Source: Paenibacillus_G elgii_A
Lineage (GTDB): Bacteria; Bacillota; Bacilli; Paenibacillales; NBRC-103111
Direction of reading: 5' to 3'
Assembly: GCA_042219835.1 (NCBI GenBank)
Contig: JBHJMN010000013.1
Coordinates: 62,001-126,000, forward strand
DNA: 64,000 nt
A model generated the notes under the pieces. It saw nothing but the letters and a program-made list of their open reading frames with translations. It did no database searches and was not told where the DNA came from. This document shows positions 18,391 to 26,574 of the stretch, in pieces. Every line of letters starts with the position of its first letter. Position 1 is the stretch's first letter. The position numbers and the translations under genes were made by a program.

Positions 18391-18711
18391 GACGGGTTCT
18401 CCTTTTATTCCTCGATACAGTTGTACCTCCCCATCTATATGCGGCCAAGCCCCTAAACTTTCCATTCGTCGTCCTTCGCCATTCGTCCGCAAAAGGCCGC
18501 ACGGACTGTGCGATCCTATCGAAGAATAGCGAAGCGGCAAGCCGCGCTGCCCGCTAGTTCGGCTCGAACCGGTGTTCCGAAATGTGAAGAACTGTAGAAA
18601 TTCACTGTCGGATAAAGGATTTTGCGATTTTATGTCGAACATGTAAAGGCTGGCATCAAGTCCGCTTCTCGAAGCGGTCTCAGACTCGCAAATTTTTCAG
18701 GATGTGATATC
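18391..18711. other. Divergent intergenic region vanW-type / ftsE
   Basis: About 320 bases with no gene that has a ribosome site. A perfect 7-bp hairpin with a 2-base spacer (CCGCTTC-TC-GAAGCGG) lies at 18662-18677, about 35 bases before the ftsE start, so it would be in the ftsE leader. I could not assign clear -35/-10 elements. Confidence 0.5.
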
Positions 18712-19398
18712 GTGATCGAAATGCAGGACGTTTGGAAAACGTATCCTGACGGCAGCCATGCCTTGAAAGGCATCAACGTCAAGGTCGACCAAAGCGATTT
18801 CCTTTATGTCGTTGGCCCTTCCGGCGCCGGCAAATCGACCTTTATGAAATTGATTTATAGAGAAGAGCGACCGACCAAAGGCACGATATTCGTCAACGGC
18901 TTCAACCTGGAGAAGCTCAAACAACGCAAAATTCCGTTTGTACGGCGCAATATCGGGGTCATTTTCCAAGACTTCCGGCTGCTCCCGAAGCTTACCGTAT
19001 ATGAGAATGTCGCCTTCGCCATGGAAGTGATCGAGGCGCCGAAGAAGATCATCAAGAAGCGCACGCTCGAAGTGCTGGAGCTTGTGCGGCTCAAGGACAA
19101 AGTGAATTCCCTGCCAACCCAGCTCTCCGGGGGCGAACAGCAGCGGGTCGCTATAGCGCGGGCGATCGTGAATAACCCTTCCGTCATCGTCGCGGACGAG
19201 CCGACAGGAAACCTCGATCCCGACACGTCTTGGGGGATTATGAAGCTGATGGAAGAAATCAACTTCCGCGGCACAACCATCATTATGGCAACGCACAACA
19301 AAGAAATCGTCAACACGATGCGCAAGCGGGTACTGGCCATCGAATCGGGCAAGCTTGTCCGGGATGAGGTAAGGGGTGACTACGGCTATGAGGATTAG
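18712..19398 (+). CDS. ftsE: Cell-division ABC transporter ATPase FtsE
   Basis: FtsE is the ATPase of the FtsEX complex, which controls peptidoglycan hydrolases rather than transporting a solute. The GTG at 18712 (preceded by CAGGATGTG) gives VIEMQDVWKTYPDG and 228 residues, the length known for the B. subtilis protein; the frame opens further upstream but without support. Walker A GPSGAGKST, signature LSGGEQQRVAIARA and Walker B VIVADEPTGNLD are intact. Its 3' end overlaps the ftsX start. Confidence 0.95.
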   Translation: MIEMQDVWKTYPDGSHALKGINVKVDQSDFLYVVGPSGAGKSTFMKLIYREERPTKGTIFVNGFNLEKLKQRKIPFVRRNIGVIFQDFRLLPKLTVYENVAFAMEVIEAPKKIIKKRTLEVLELVRLKDKVNSLPTQLSGGEQQRVAIARAIVNNPSVIVADEPTGNLDPDTSWGIMKLMEEINFRGTTIIMATHNKEIVNTMRKRVLAIESGKLVRDEVRGDYGYED

Positions 19399-20302
19399 CA
19401 CGGCCGTGCGGCATCTTCGCGAAGGCGGTAAAAACGTCGTTCGAAACGGCTGGATGTCCTTTGCCTCCATTAGCGCGATTGCGATTTCTTTGTTTATTTT
19501 GGGTGTCTTTTTGCTTCTGACGCTGAATGTCAATTACTTGACCCAGCAGATCGAACAGCAGGTCGAGATCCGCGTGTATCTTGAGGTGAAAACGCCGCAG
19601 GATCAGGTAACTTCGTTGCAAAACGAAATTTCGGCCATTTCTAACGTTTCCAAGGTCAAGTTTGTCTCCAAAGAGGAAGGGCTTGAATTCTTGCGCGGAA
19701 AGCTGGGAGACGGGAAGCAGCTGCTCGAAGGGTTCGAGGGCGAGAACAACCCGCTAAACGATTCCTTCACCGTCGAAGTGACCGAGCCTCACGAGGTCGC
19801 AGCGGTAGCGAAGCAGATCGAGGGCTTGAACAACGGCAAGCCGACGAAGCCGATTTACCGGGTCAGCTACGGACAAGGCACGGTTGAGACAATGTTCAAA
19901 GTGACGTCGATCGTCCGTAACGTCGGGCTGGTCATCGTGGCCGCTTTGGCGCTGACCGCCATGTTCCTGATTTCCAATACGATTAAAATTACGATCGTGG
20001 CGCGCCGCCGCGAGATTTCGATCATGAAGCTCGTCGGGGCGACCAATTCGTTTATCCGCTGGCCGTTCTTTATCGAAGGAGCGCTGCTCGGCATTATTGG
20101 TTCGGTGATTCCCGTAGGCCTGCTGCTGTACGGGTATTGGGAAATGATGCGGGCGATCCAGCTCGACCTGAACCTGCTGCTTGTTCAATTGCTGCCCTTT
20201 GAAGCGATCAGCTTTAAGACGGCAGGGCTTCTGCTGGGCATCGGCATTATGATCGGCATTTGGGGAAGCACGCTGTCGGTCCGCAAATTTTTGAAAGTTT
20301 AA
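19388..20302 (+). CDS. ftsX: Cell-division permease FtsX
   Basis: FtsX spans the membrane and transmits ATP hydrolysis by FtsE to an extracellular hydrolase partner. Starting at the ATG at 19388 (after AAGGGGTG) the protein has 304 residues; an in-frame GTG at 19376 is an alternative. There is an N-terminal transmembrane helix (about residues 25-50), an extracellular domain (about 50-165) and three C-terminal helices in the usual FtsX layout, with RRREISIMKLVGAT between them. It overlaps the end of ftsE, so the two are coupled. Confidence 0.94.
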   Translation: MRISTAVRHLREGGKNVVRNGWMSFASISAIAISLFILGVFLLLTLNVNYLTQQIEQQVEIRVYLEVKTPQDQVTSLQNEISAISNVSKVKFVSKEEGLEFLRGKLGDGKQLLEGFEGENNPLNDSFTVEVTEPHEVAAVAKQIEGLNNGKPTKPIYRVSYGQGTVETMFKVTSIVRNVGLVIVAALALTAMFLISNTIKITIVARRREISIMKLVGATNSFIRWPFFIEGALLGIIGSVIPVGLLLYGYWEMMRAIQLDLNLLLVQLLPFEAISFKTAGLLLGIGIMIGIWGSTLSVRKFLKV

Positions 20303-20345
20303 ATAACCATCGAACGATCTCGGATGATAGTCGGAGGAGGAACGG

Positions 20346-21572
20346 ATGTTGAAGAAGTCTTGGGTGCCTCTTGTTGTCACGGCCGGTTTGGTAGGAACGC
20401 TTGTTGCTCCGCAATACGGCTTTGCGCTGTCGGAGTCGCAGCGGATTCAGCAGGAAATCAATGAGCTTAAAAAAATGAAATCCGCAACACAGCACAAAGC
20501 GGACGAGACGGAACAGCAAATCAATCAGGTGCAGCAGGAAAAGCAGCAGACGGCGAACGATATTACCGCCATCCTCGGCCAAATCGACGCCACGAACAAG
20601 AAGCTCAATGTGCTGAACGAACAAGTATCGAGCGTCACGACCTCTCTGAAGGAGAACGCCCAGCAGCTGGAGGAAGCGGAAGCGAGAATCGTCTCCCGCG
20701 ACCAGATGCTTAGATCCAGGCTGCGTCTGATGTATATGAACGGCGTCGTTTCCTACGCCGACGTGCTGCTCAGCTCCACGAGCTTCAGCGATTTTCTGGA
20801 CAGGCTGCAGGCGCTCAAGTCGATTGTCGGGCAGGACAAAGAAATATTGGAAGCGAACAAGCGGGACAAGGCCGTGATTGCCGATAAGCGCGTGGTGATT
20901 CAAAAGCAGCTGGCGGAGGTCAAAAATCTGTATGCCCAAGCGGCGGCCATCAAAGCCAATCTTGTCGTGAAAGAAAAAGAAAAAGAAGTTAAAATCGCAA
21001 GCCTTTCGCAAAAAGAAAAGGAATTGGAAGATATCAGCGAAGAAGTGCAGCAGCAGCTCGTGCAAGTGGCGAAGCAGGAAGCGGATAAACAGCGCGCGCT
21101 TCAGCAGGCCAAAGCGGCGGAGAACGCCAAGAAGAGCAAGGCTGCTCCCGCTGCGCCTGCATATACTTATGGTGGCGGCAAGTTCGGTTATCCGCTGCCG
21201 CGCGTCGTACAGATGTCCTCGGACTTCGGCACCCGGACCGACCCCATTAACGGACGGAAAGCAGGGCACACCGGACTCGATCTGCCTTCCCCGAACGGAA
21301 CGGACATTTTTGCGGCGGAGGACGGCGTGGTCATCGTCGCGTCCTGGTGGAGCGGGTACGGCAACTGCGTGGTCATCGATCACGGCAAAGGCGTGTGGAC
21401 GCTGTACGGGCATATTCGCAACGATGGCATCGTCGTAGAGAAAGGGGACACCGTCAAGCGCGGTCAAAAGATTGCAGAGGTCGGTTCCACCGGCCGTTCG
21501 ACCGGGAATCATCTGCATTTTGAAGTCCGCATCGACGGAGATCCGGTTGATCCGAAGCCATATTTGAGATAA
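20346..21572 (+). CDS. Secreted EnvC/PcsB-like coiled-coil M23 peptidoglycan hydrolase
   Basis: A 408-residue protein with a signal peptide (residues 1 to about 28), a long coiled-coil region (about 30-255, rich in Gln, Glu and Lys) and a C-terminal LytM/M23 domain (about 275-405). The domain keeps the zinc and catalytic motifs HTGLDLP and GNHLHFEVRIDG. Coiled-coil hydrolases of this type are activated by FtsEX (EnvC in E. coli, PcsB in streptococci, CwlO in B. subtilis). The gene lies 43 bp after ftsX with ribosome site GGAGGAGG, which supports that partnership. Direct hydrolase versus activator role is not decided by sequence. Confidence 0.88.
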   Translation: MLKKSWVPLVVTAGLVGTLVAPQYGFALSESQRIQQEINELKKMKSATQHKADETEQQINQVQQEKQQTANDITAILGQIDATNKKLNVLNEQVSSVTTSLKENAQQLEEAEARIVSRDQMLRSRLRLMYMNGVVSYADVLLSSTSFSDFLDRLQALKSIVGQDKEILEANKRDKAVIADKRVVIQKQLAEVKNLYAQAAAIKANLVVKEKEKEVKIASLSQKEKELEDISEEVQQQLVQVAKQEADKQRALQQAKAAENAKKSKAAPAAPAYTYGGGKFGYPLPRVVQMSSDFGTRTDPINGRKAGHTGLDLPSPNGTDIFAAEDGVVIVASWWSGYGNCVVIDHGKGVWTLYGHIRNDGIVVEKGDTVKRGQKIAEVGSTGRSTGNHLHFEVRIDGDPVDPKPYLR

Positions 21573-21664
21573 TGCTGCTGTTCATATTTTTTCTTGGCTT
21601 GTCATAAACTAGAAAGACAAGTTAGTCAAGTAGCGGGAACAGCAAAGGCGGTGTGGGACCAGAA

Positions 21665-23116
21665 ATGACATTTAAAGGACGTACCGTATTGGCGTTTGTC
21701 CTGTTGTCCATGTTTGCAAGCAGCATTATGACGCTGACGATCGTACATCCGTCGATTTTCGCCGCCGTCGGCTTGGAGGGCTCGGCATCAACCGACCTAA
21801 AATCGGGGCTGACCAGCAAGGATTACAAGAAATTGGCAACGACGTACCAATTGATCGAAGGCAAATTTTTGAACGATGTCGATCACGACAAGATCGTGAA
21901 CGGCGCGATCAACGGAATGCTGTCCACGCTCGATGATCCGTTTACGGTGTATATGGATCAGAAGGAGGCGCGGCAGTTCGACGAGAACATTTCTTCGTCG
22001 TTCCAAGGCATTGGCGCGGAGGTGACCTCTGAAGACGGCAAAGTGACCATCGTCGCTCCGATCAAAGGGTCGCCTGCAGAGAAGGCCGGACTTCACGCGC
22101 ACGACATCATCGTTTCGATTAACGGAGAGAAGCTGGAAGGGCTGTCGCTCAACCAAGCGATTATGAAGATTCGCGGTCCCAAAGGCACGCAAGCGAAGAT
22201 CGAAGTGCTGCGGGCCGGTACGCCAGAGCCGATCCAGATGATTGTCGTCCGTGATGACATCGATGTTGAGACCGTACACAGCGAGATGCTGCCGGGACAG
22301 ATCGGCAAGATCGAAATCCGGCAGTTCGCGAGCAACACCTCCAAACGGTTCAAGGAAGAGCTGAAAGCGTTAGAAGACAAAGGGATGAAGGGACTCATCA
22401 TCGATGTTCGCAACGATCCGGGTGGTCTGCTTACCGCCGTCGTGGAGATTGTCGACCCGTTCATACCGAAAGGCAAGGGAATCGTTCAGATTGAGGATCG
22501 TAAAGGCAAGCGTGAGGAGACGGCGTCGCAGGGAACCGGCAAGCCTTATCCTGTATCGGTGCTTATTAACAAGGGCAGCGCGAGCGCATCGGAGATACTG
22601 GCCGGCGCGCTGCACGACTCCGCCGGCAGCCAGCTCATCGGAGAGAACACGTTCGGCAAAGGAACGGTTCAGGTGACGTTCGAGAAAGAGATGGGCGACG
22701 GCAGCAACATTAAGATGACTGTTTACAAGTGGCTTACGCCGGACGGCACTTGGGTTCATAAGAAAGGCATCGCGCCGACGATGCCTGTGGGGCAACCGGC
22801 TTACTTCAAAGTGGCGCCCCTGAGCAAAAAAGCGACGCTTAAGCCGGATGCGAACAACGAGGATGTCAAAAATCTGCAGATCATGCTGCAGGGCTTGGGG
22901 CTTGGTCCGGATCGGCAAGATGGCTACTTCAGCGAGAAAACGGCGCTGGCCGTCAAAGCGTTCCAGCGGCTGAACGGCCTGCCGATCACCGGCGAGGTGG
23001 ATACCGAGACGGCGAACAAGCTGGAGAAGGCCATCCTGGCCGCGATCCGCGATCCGAAGAACGACATGCAGCTTAAGGCGGCTGTCGAGTACATGCAAGG
23101 GGCCGTTAAGAAATAA
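21665..23116 (+). CDS. C-terminal processing serine protease (S41), CtpB-like
   Basis: A membrane-anchored S41 peptidase of 483 residues. Order: signal anchor (about 8-32), PDZ domain (about 90-175, GSPAEKAGLHAHDIIVSING) and protease domain with catalytic serine in NKGSASASEILAGAL and lysine in TFGKGTVQ. A C-terminal peptidoglycan-binding_1 domain follows (about 395-465, LQIMLQGLGLGPDRQDGYFS). The ATG at 21665 is preferred over an in-frame GTG at 21653. In B. subtilis ctpB (yvjB) also follows ftsEX and cleaves SpoIVFA during sporulation; the same role is plausible here but not shown. Confidence 0.9.
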   Translation: MTFKGRTVLAFVLLSMFASSIMTLTIVHPSIFAAVGLEGSASTDLKSGLTSKDYKKLATTYQLIEGKFLNDVDHDKIVNGAINGMLSTLDDPFTVYMDQKEARQFDENISSSFQGIGAEVTSEDGKVTIVAPIKGSPAEKAGLHAHDIIVSINGEKLEGLSLNQAIMKIRGPKGTQAKIEVLRAGTPEPIQMIVVRDDIDVETVHSEMLPGQIGKIEIRQFASNTSKRFKEELKALEDKGMKGLIIDVRNDPGGLLTAVVEIVDPFIPKGKGIVQIEDRKGKREETASQGTGKPYPVSVLINKGSASASEILAGALHDSAGSQLIGENTFGKGTVQVTFEKEMGDGSNIKMTVYKWLTPDGTWVHKKGIAPTMPVGQPAYFKVAPLSKKATLKPDANNEDVKNLQIMLQGLGLGPDRQDGYFSEKTALAVKAFQRLNGLPITGEVDTETANKLEKAILAAIRDPKNDMQLKAAVEYMQGAVKK

Positions 23117-23181
23117 CGCCTGCCGACATTTAGGGAAATTCGGGCTTCGGCAGGAAAACGAAGCATCCGCGTCGAAATAAC

Positions 23182-23235
23182 AACCTCTATCGGGGCCGCC
23201 CGACTTAACGGCCTCGTTAGAGGTTTTCTTTTTTT
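23182..23235 (+). terminator. Terminator after the ctpB-like gene
   Basis: AACCTCTA (23182-23189) pairs with TAGAGGTT (23218-23225), with CGGGGCCG/CGGCCTCG extending the stem inward, followed by a T-rich tract to 23235. A second hairpin (CCTGCCGA/TTCGGCAGG) lies just upstream, about 23118-23155. Confidence 0.85.
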
Positions 23236-23343
23236 ACTTTTATAAACATTGAAGTCTGGTGAATAACGAGCGGAGCAGCCGAAAGCGTTCTGTAGAAATG
23301 AAGTGTTCGCCTTTGTTTTCGGACTTCTCAAAGGAGCCGGCCC

Positions 23344-24636
23344 ATGGACTTTGGTTTGGAACTGGCGTACCGGGGACTCCGGGCGCTGTTGCAGCTGTTG
23401 ACGCATCCTTTTTACTATGTAGGCATTCTATTCATCGTGCTGCAGTACCGCCGGCAGATTGCGTTCGAACGGAAGCTGTTCGCAACCAAGCTGCATTCGC
23501 TGCTGTCGGAAACGTGGCGTACCGTGCTGTGGGGCTGGGCGGGCGGGCTTGCCGCTTCCGTCCTGATGGCGGGAATCGGGGCGTCCGTTCAACCGGAGGC
23601 GGTTGTTCTGCTGTGGCTCGTTTCTCTGCTGCTTATTTTCGCGCGAATGCGTTTTTTGTGCTGGGCTTATGCCGTAGGTGTCATCGGTTTGGTGCAAGTG
23701 ATCTTGAGGGCTTTTCCCGCATTATACGACGGGGAGGCTGCGGCTTCCTGGGCTTGGGTGACCGGACCGCTGCTATCGTTAAATATGCCGTCCATGCTGG
23801 CGCTTGTGGCGGTTTTGCATCTGGCGGAAGCACTGTTCGTACGCTTCCAAGGCACGCGGCTCGGCACGCCGATGTTTTACGAGAGCAAGCGGGGTAAAAT
23901 TGTCGGCGGATATCAGCTGCAAGGCTACTGGCCGATGACGTTGTTTCTTCTGGTCCCGATGACCGGGGGAACGGCACTGCCTTGGACGCCGCTGCTTGGC
24001 GGCGATTTGTGGCAGCACGGCTGGACGATCGTCGGCTTCCCCGTGATGATCGGCTTTACCGAGATGACGATGTCGCGGCTGCCTCAAGAGAAAGTGAAGC
24101 TCAGCTCGAGCCTGCTGCTGCTCTATGCCGCCGCCCTTCTGTTGTTTGCAGCCGTCGCCGCCTGGTGGCCGCCGTTCATAGCAGTGGCGTCCGTATTGTG
24201 CATCCTGATGCACGAAGCGATGATCGCCTACAGCCGGTGGGATGAAGCGAGGCGCAGTCCATTGTATGTACACGGAAATCGCGGGCTCAAAATTTTGGGC
24301 ATTCTGCCCGGCAGTCCGGCGGACGAGCTTGGTCTTGCCGTCGGCGAAATCGTTCACAAAGTCAACGGCATCCCGGTCAGGACGAAGCGGGAGCTGCATC
24401 AGGCAATGCAGCAGAACTCGGCGTTTTGCAAGCTGGAAATTTTGAATTTGGCAGGCGAAAGCAAGTTTTTGAAGCGCGGGATCTTTTTGGGAGAGCACCA
24501 TCAGCTTGGCATCGTGCTTGCACCCGATCAAGAGGCGCTTCACTACGCAGAGGTGAGGCAGCGGCCGATCTGGGCGTACTTCAGCCGCAAGCCGGTCGGA
24601 CTGCTGAGCAATCGTTCGGGCTCCAAATCGGTATAA
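23344..24636 (+). CDS. MinJ-like polytopic PDZ protein
   Basis: A 430-residue protein with about eight hydrophobic segments in the first 300 residues and a C-terminal PDZ-like domain (about residues 310-390, GSPADELGLAVGEIVHKVNG). In B. subtilis MinJ (YvjD) has this architecture and map position next to ctpB. It links DivIVA to MinCD at poles and septa. The architecture and position support a MinJ-type division-site role, but sequence identity was not measured. The ATG follows AAAGGAGCC. Confidence 0.75.
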   Translation: MDFGLELAYRGLRALLQLLTHPFYYVGILFIVLQYRRQIAFERKLFATKLHSLLSETWRTVLWGWAGGLAASVLMAGIGASVQPEAVVLLWLVSLLLIFARMRFLCWAYAVGVIGLVQVILRAFPALYDGEAAASWAWVTGPLLSLNMPSMLALVAVLHLAEALFVRFQGTRLGTPMFYESKRGKIVGGYQLQGYWPMTLFLLVPMTGGTALPWTPLLGGDLWQHGWTIVGFPVMIGFTEMTMSRLPQEKVKLSSSLLLLYAAALLLFAAVAAWWPPFIAVASVLCILMHEAMIAYSRWDEARRSPLYVHGNRGLKILGILPGSPADELGLAVGEIVHKVNGIPVRTKRELHQAMQQNSAFCKLEILNLAGESKFLKRGIFLGEHHQLGIVLAPDQEALHYAEVRQRPIWAYFSRKPVGLLSNRSGSKSV

Positions 24637-24644
24637 GCACAAAA

Positions 24645-24690
24645 ACAAGCCGCCGGCGTGAGAGACAAGTTCACGCCAAGCGGCTGTTTC
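24645..24690. terminator. Bidirectional terminator between minJ-like gene and motB
   Basis: A long imperfect hairpin: AAGCCGC with CGGCGTGA on the left pairs with TCACGCC and GCGGCTGTTT on the right, with a short loop and A/T runs flanking. It separates two convergent genes. Confidence 0.7.
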
Positions 24691-24730
24691 AAATAAGCGT
24701 AAAGTGCGGTAAGTAAGCTATGAACGAGCT

Positions 24731-25534
24731 TTAATTGCCAGACGGTTGAAGAGCGGACGCGGGCTTCTCCCGCAGCACGATTATTTCGACACGGCGGTTT
24801 TTGGCGCGGTTTTCTGCGCTGTTGTTTTCCGCCACGGGCATCGTATCCGCGTAGGCTGTCGAAACGAACTTTTTCGGATCCAGCTGTGTTTCGTAGAGGA
24901 AATACCGCAGCACCGAAAGCGAACGGGCCTGAGATAATCCCCAGTTGTCTTTGTAGAAAGAGCCTGTTGCGAGCGGCAGATCATCCGTATGCCCTTCGAT
25001 GCTGACCGTCGCATCGAGCGTCGGGAACAAGCTTGCCAGCTTGCTTAAGACCGGAACCGCGGGCTCCTTCAAATCCGCTTTGCCGAGATCGAACAGGAAC
25101 AGATCGTTCAGCGTGACGGCTACTCCTCGCGGCGTATTGGCTGCAGACACTTGGGATTGCAAATTGTTTTCTTCGACATAGACCTGCACTTTTTGAAGCA
25201 GATCTTCGAGCTGGCGCTCCTTTTTCTCCCACTCTTCCCTTTCTTTCATTTCCTTGAGCTGCTGCTCGGTTTTATTGCTGTCATCTCCGCCCTTCGCCGG
25301 GTTGGCGGAGCCGGAGACGCCCATGCCCATCGGCATAATCGTATCGGCCTTCATGAATTCAAATTTCAGCGCTTGAGACAGCACCTCATATTTTTGCACG
25401 TCCACCTTGCTCATCGCATACATGATGACAAAAAAGATGAGCAGCAGCGTAATCAGGTCCGCATAGGTAACCATCCATCGCTCATGGTTTTCGGGGGCTT
25501 CCTGCTTTTTATTCTTCCGCGCCACCGGCCTCAC
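24731..25534 (-). CDS. motB: Flagellar stator protein MotB (or MotS)
   Basis: MotB anchors the stator to peptidoglycan and carries the ion-binding aspartate. The annotated GTG at 25534 gives 267 residues; a GTG at 25525 preceded by AGGTGAGG is the more likely start and gives MARKNKKQ-type N-terminus, 264 residues. The single transmembrane helix contains the essential aspartate in TYADLITLLL. A charged coiled-coil segment follows, then an OmpA-like peptidoglycan-binding domain (about 150-255) with IEGHTDDLPL and ENRAKNRRVEI. The start overlaps the end of motA. Proton versus sodium coupling is not settled from sequence. Confidence 0.92.
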   Translation of the reverse strand: MRPVARKNKKQEAPENHERWMVTYADLITLLLIFFVIMYAMSKVDVQKYEVLSQALKFEFMKADTIMPMGMGVSGSANPAKGGDDSNKTEQQLKEMKEREEWEKKERQLEDLLQKVQVYVEENNLQSQVSAANTPRGVAVTLNDLFLFDLGKADLKEPAVPVLSKLASLFPTLDATVSIEGHTDDLPLATGSFYKDNWGLSQARSLSVLRYFLYETQLDPKKFVSTAYADTMPVAENNSAENRAKNRRVEIIVLREKPASALQPSGN

Positions 25535-26300
25535 CTGCGCCTTCGACTTTTTTATGTTTCTGATGGAGAAACGAGTTCAGTTTCTTTTTGATGAGCTGCG
25601 GGTTTTCCCCGGCTTGAAGCGCGAGGATGCCTTCCAGCATCAATTCCATTTCAGAAATTTGCTCTTTGCTGCGGATTTTAATTTTGCTTGCGATCGGCAG
25701 GTAAAGAACGTTCGCGGATGATACGCCGTACAGCGTTGCAGTAAACGCAACGGCAATGGCCGGCCCCAGACTTCCCGGATCGGACAGGTTGCCTAGCACG
25801 TGGATCAGGCCCATAACGGTACCGATGATCCCCATGGTCGGGGCATAGGCGCCGGCGGCATCGAACATTTTGGCGTAGCCTTCGTGATGGTGCTCGATGG
25901 CATCCATCTCCAGCTCCAGAATTTGCCGGGTCAGCTCCGGATCGGTTCCGTCGACAACCATCATGAGGCCGTCCCGCAGGAACGGGTTGCTATGCTCTTG
26001 CGCGCGCTGCTCCAAGGCAAGCACACCTTCTCGTCTGGCGATCGTAGCCATGTCCACCAGCTCTTCGATAATTGCGGCCTGGTCGCGCTTCGGTTCCTTG
26101 AAAGCCATCCCTAATGCTTTGCCGATCTGCTTAAGCTGGGACATCGGGAAGCTGATCATGACCGCTCCGATCGTCCCGCCGAAAATAATGAGCATGGCAC
26201 TGGGAACGACCAGTGCGGAAAGGTGACCGCCGTCCATCAGATAGCCGCCTACCAGACCTCCAAGGCCTACGATAATACCTATTAATGTAATCAAGTCCAC
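25509..26300 (-). CDS. motA: Flagellar stator protein MotA (or MotP)
   Basis: MotA forms the ion channel with MotB and pushes on the rotor protein FliG. 263 residues, with helices at about 1-20, 30-52, 145-170 and 180-205 and a cytoplasmic loop holding RREGVLALE and the charged residues that contact the rotor. PTMGIIGTVMGLIHVL is the family signature of the third helix. The start is GTG at 26300 after AGGGGTGG. The pair lies apart from other flagellar genes, in the place where csbA lies in B. subtilis. Confidence 0.93.
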   Translation of the reverse strand: MDLITLIGIIVGLGGLVGGYLMDGGHLSALVVPSAMLIIFGGTIGAVMISFPMSQLKQIGKALGMAFKEPKRDQAAIIEELVDMATIARREGVLALEQRAQEHSNPFLRDGLMMVVDGTDPELTRQILELEMDAIEHHHEGYAKMFDAAGAYAPTMGIIGTVMGLIHVLGNLSDPGSLGPAIAVAFTATLYGVSSANVLYLPIASKIKIRSKEQISEMELMLEGILALQAGENPQLIKKKLNSFLHQKHKKVEGAGEAGGAEE

Positions 26301-26405
26301 TATCGTTCCACCCCTAGATTTCTAATTATGTTGTGCTGCATCCTTTTTCTTTTATTTTTGTTTTGCGCAAGCGGCGTCTTTGGAAAAATAGGAAATGAGA
26401 CTCGT

Positions 26406-26453
26406 TTGCAACAGCAAGAGAAAAAAGGTATAATGTACGGGAACAAATATTCC
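26406..26453 (+). promoter_or_regulatory. uvrB promoter with LexA/DinR-like box
   Basis: TTGCAA (26406-26411), a 17-base spacer and TATAAT (26429-26434) form a promoter. At 26440-26453, around the expected start of transcription, GGAACAAATATTCC matches 12 of 14 positions of the Bacillus SOS consensus CGAACRNRYGTTYC. uvrBA is a known SOS operon in Bacillus, so LexA repression is expected. Confidence 0.65.
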
Positions 26454-26574
26454 TATCTCAGGAAATCGTCGAACGGAGTCGAATGCGCGTCAACCGAAGC
26501 TTAGTTATTTATCGGAATATGGCAGATAAAAGTTTAGAAGGAAAACAAAGTCTTTTTAATGAACGGGTGATCAG

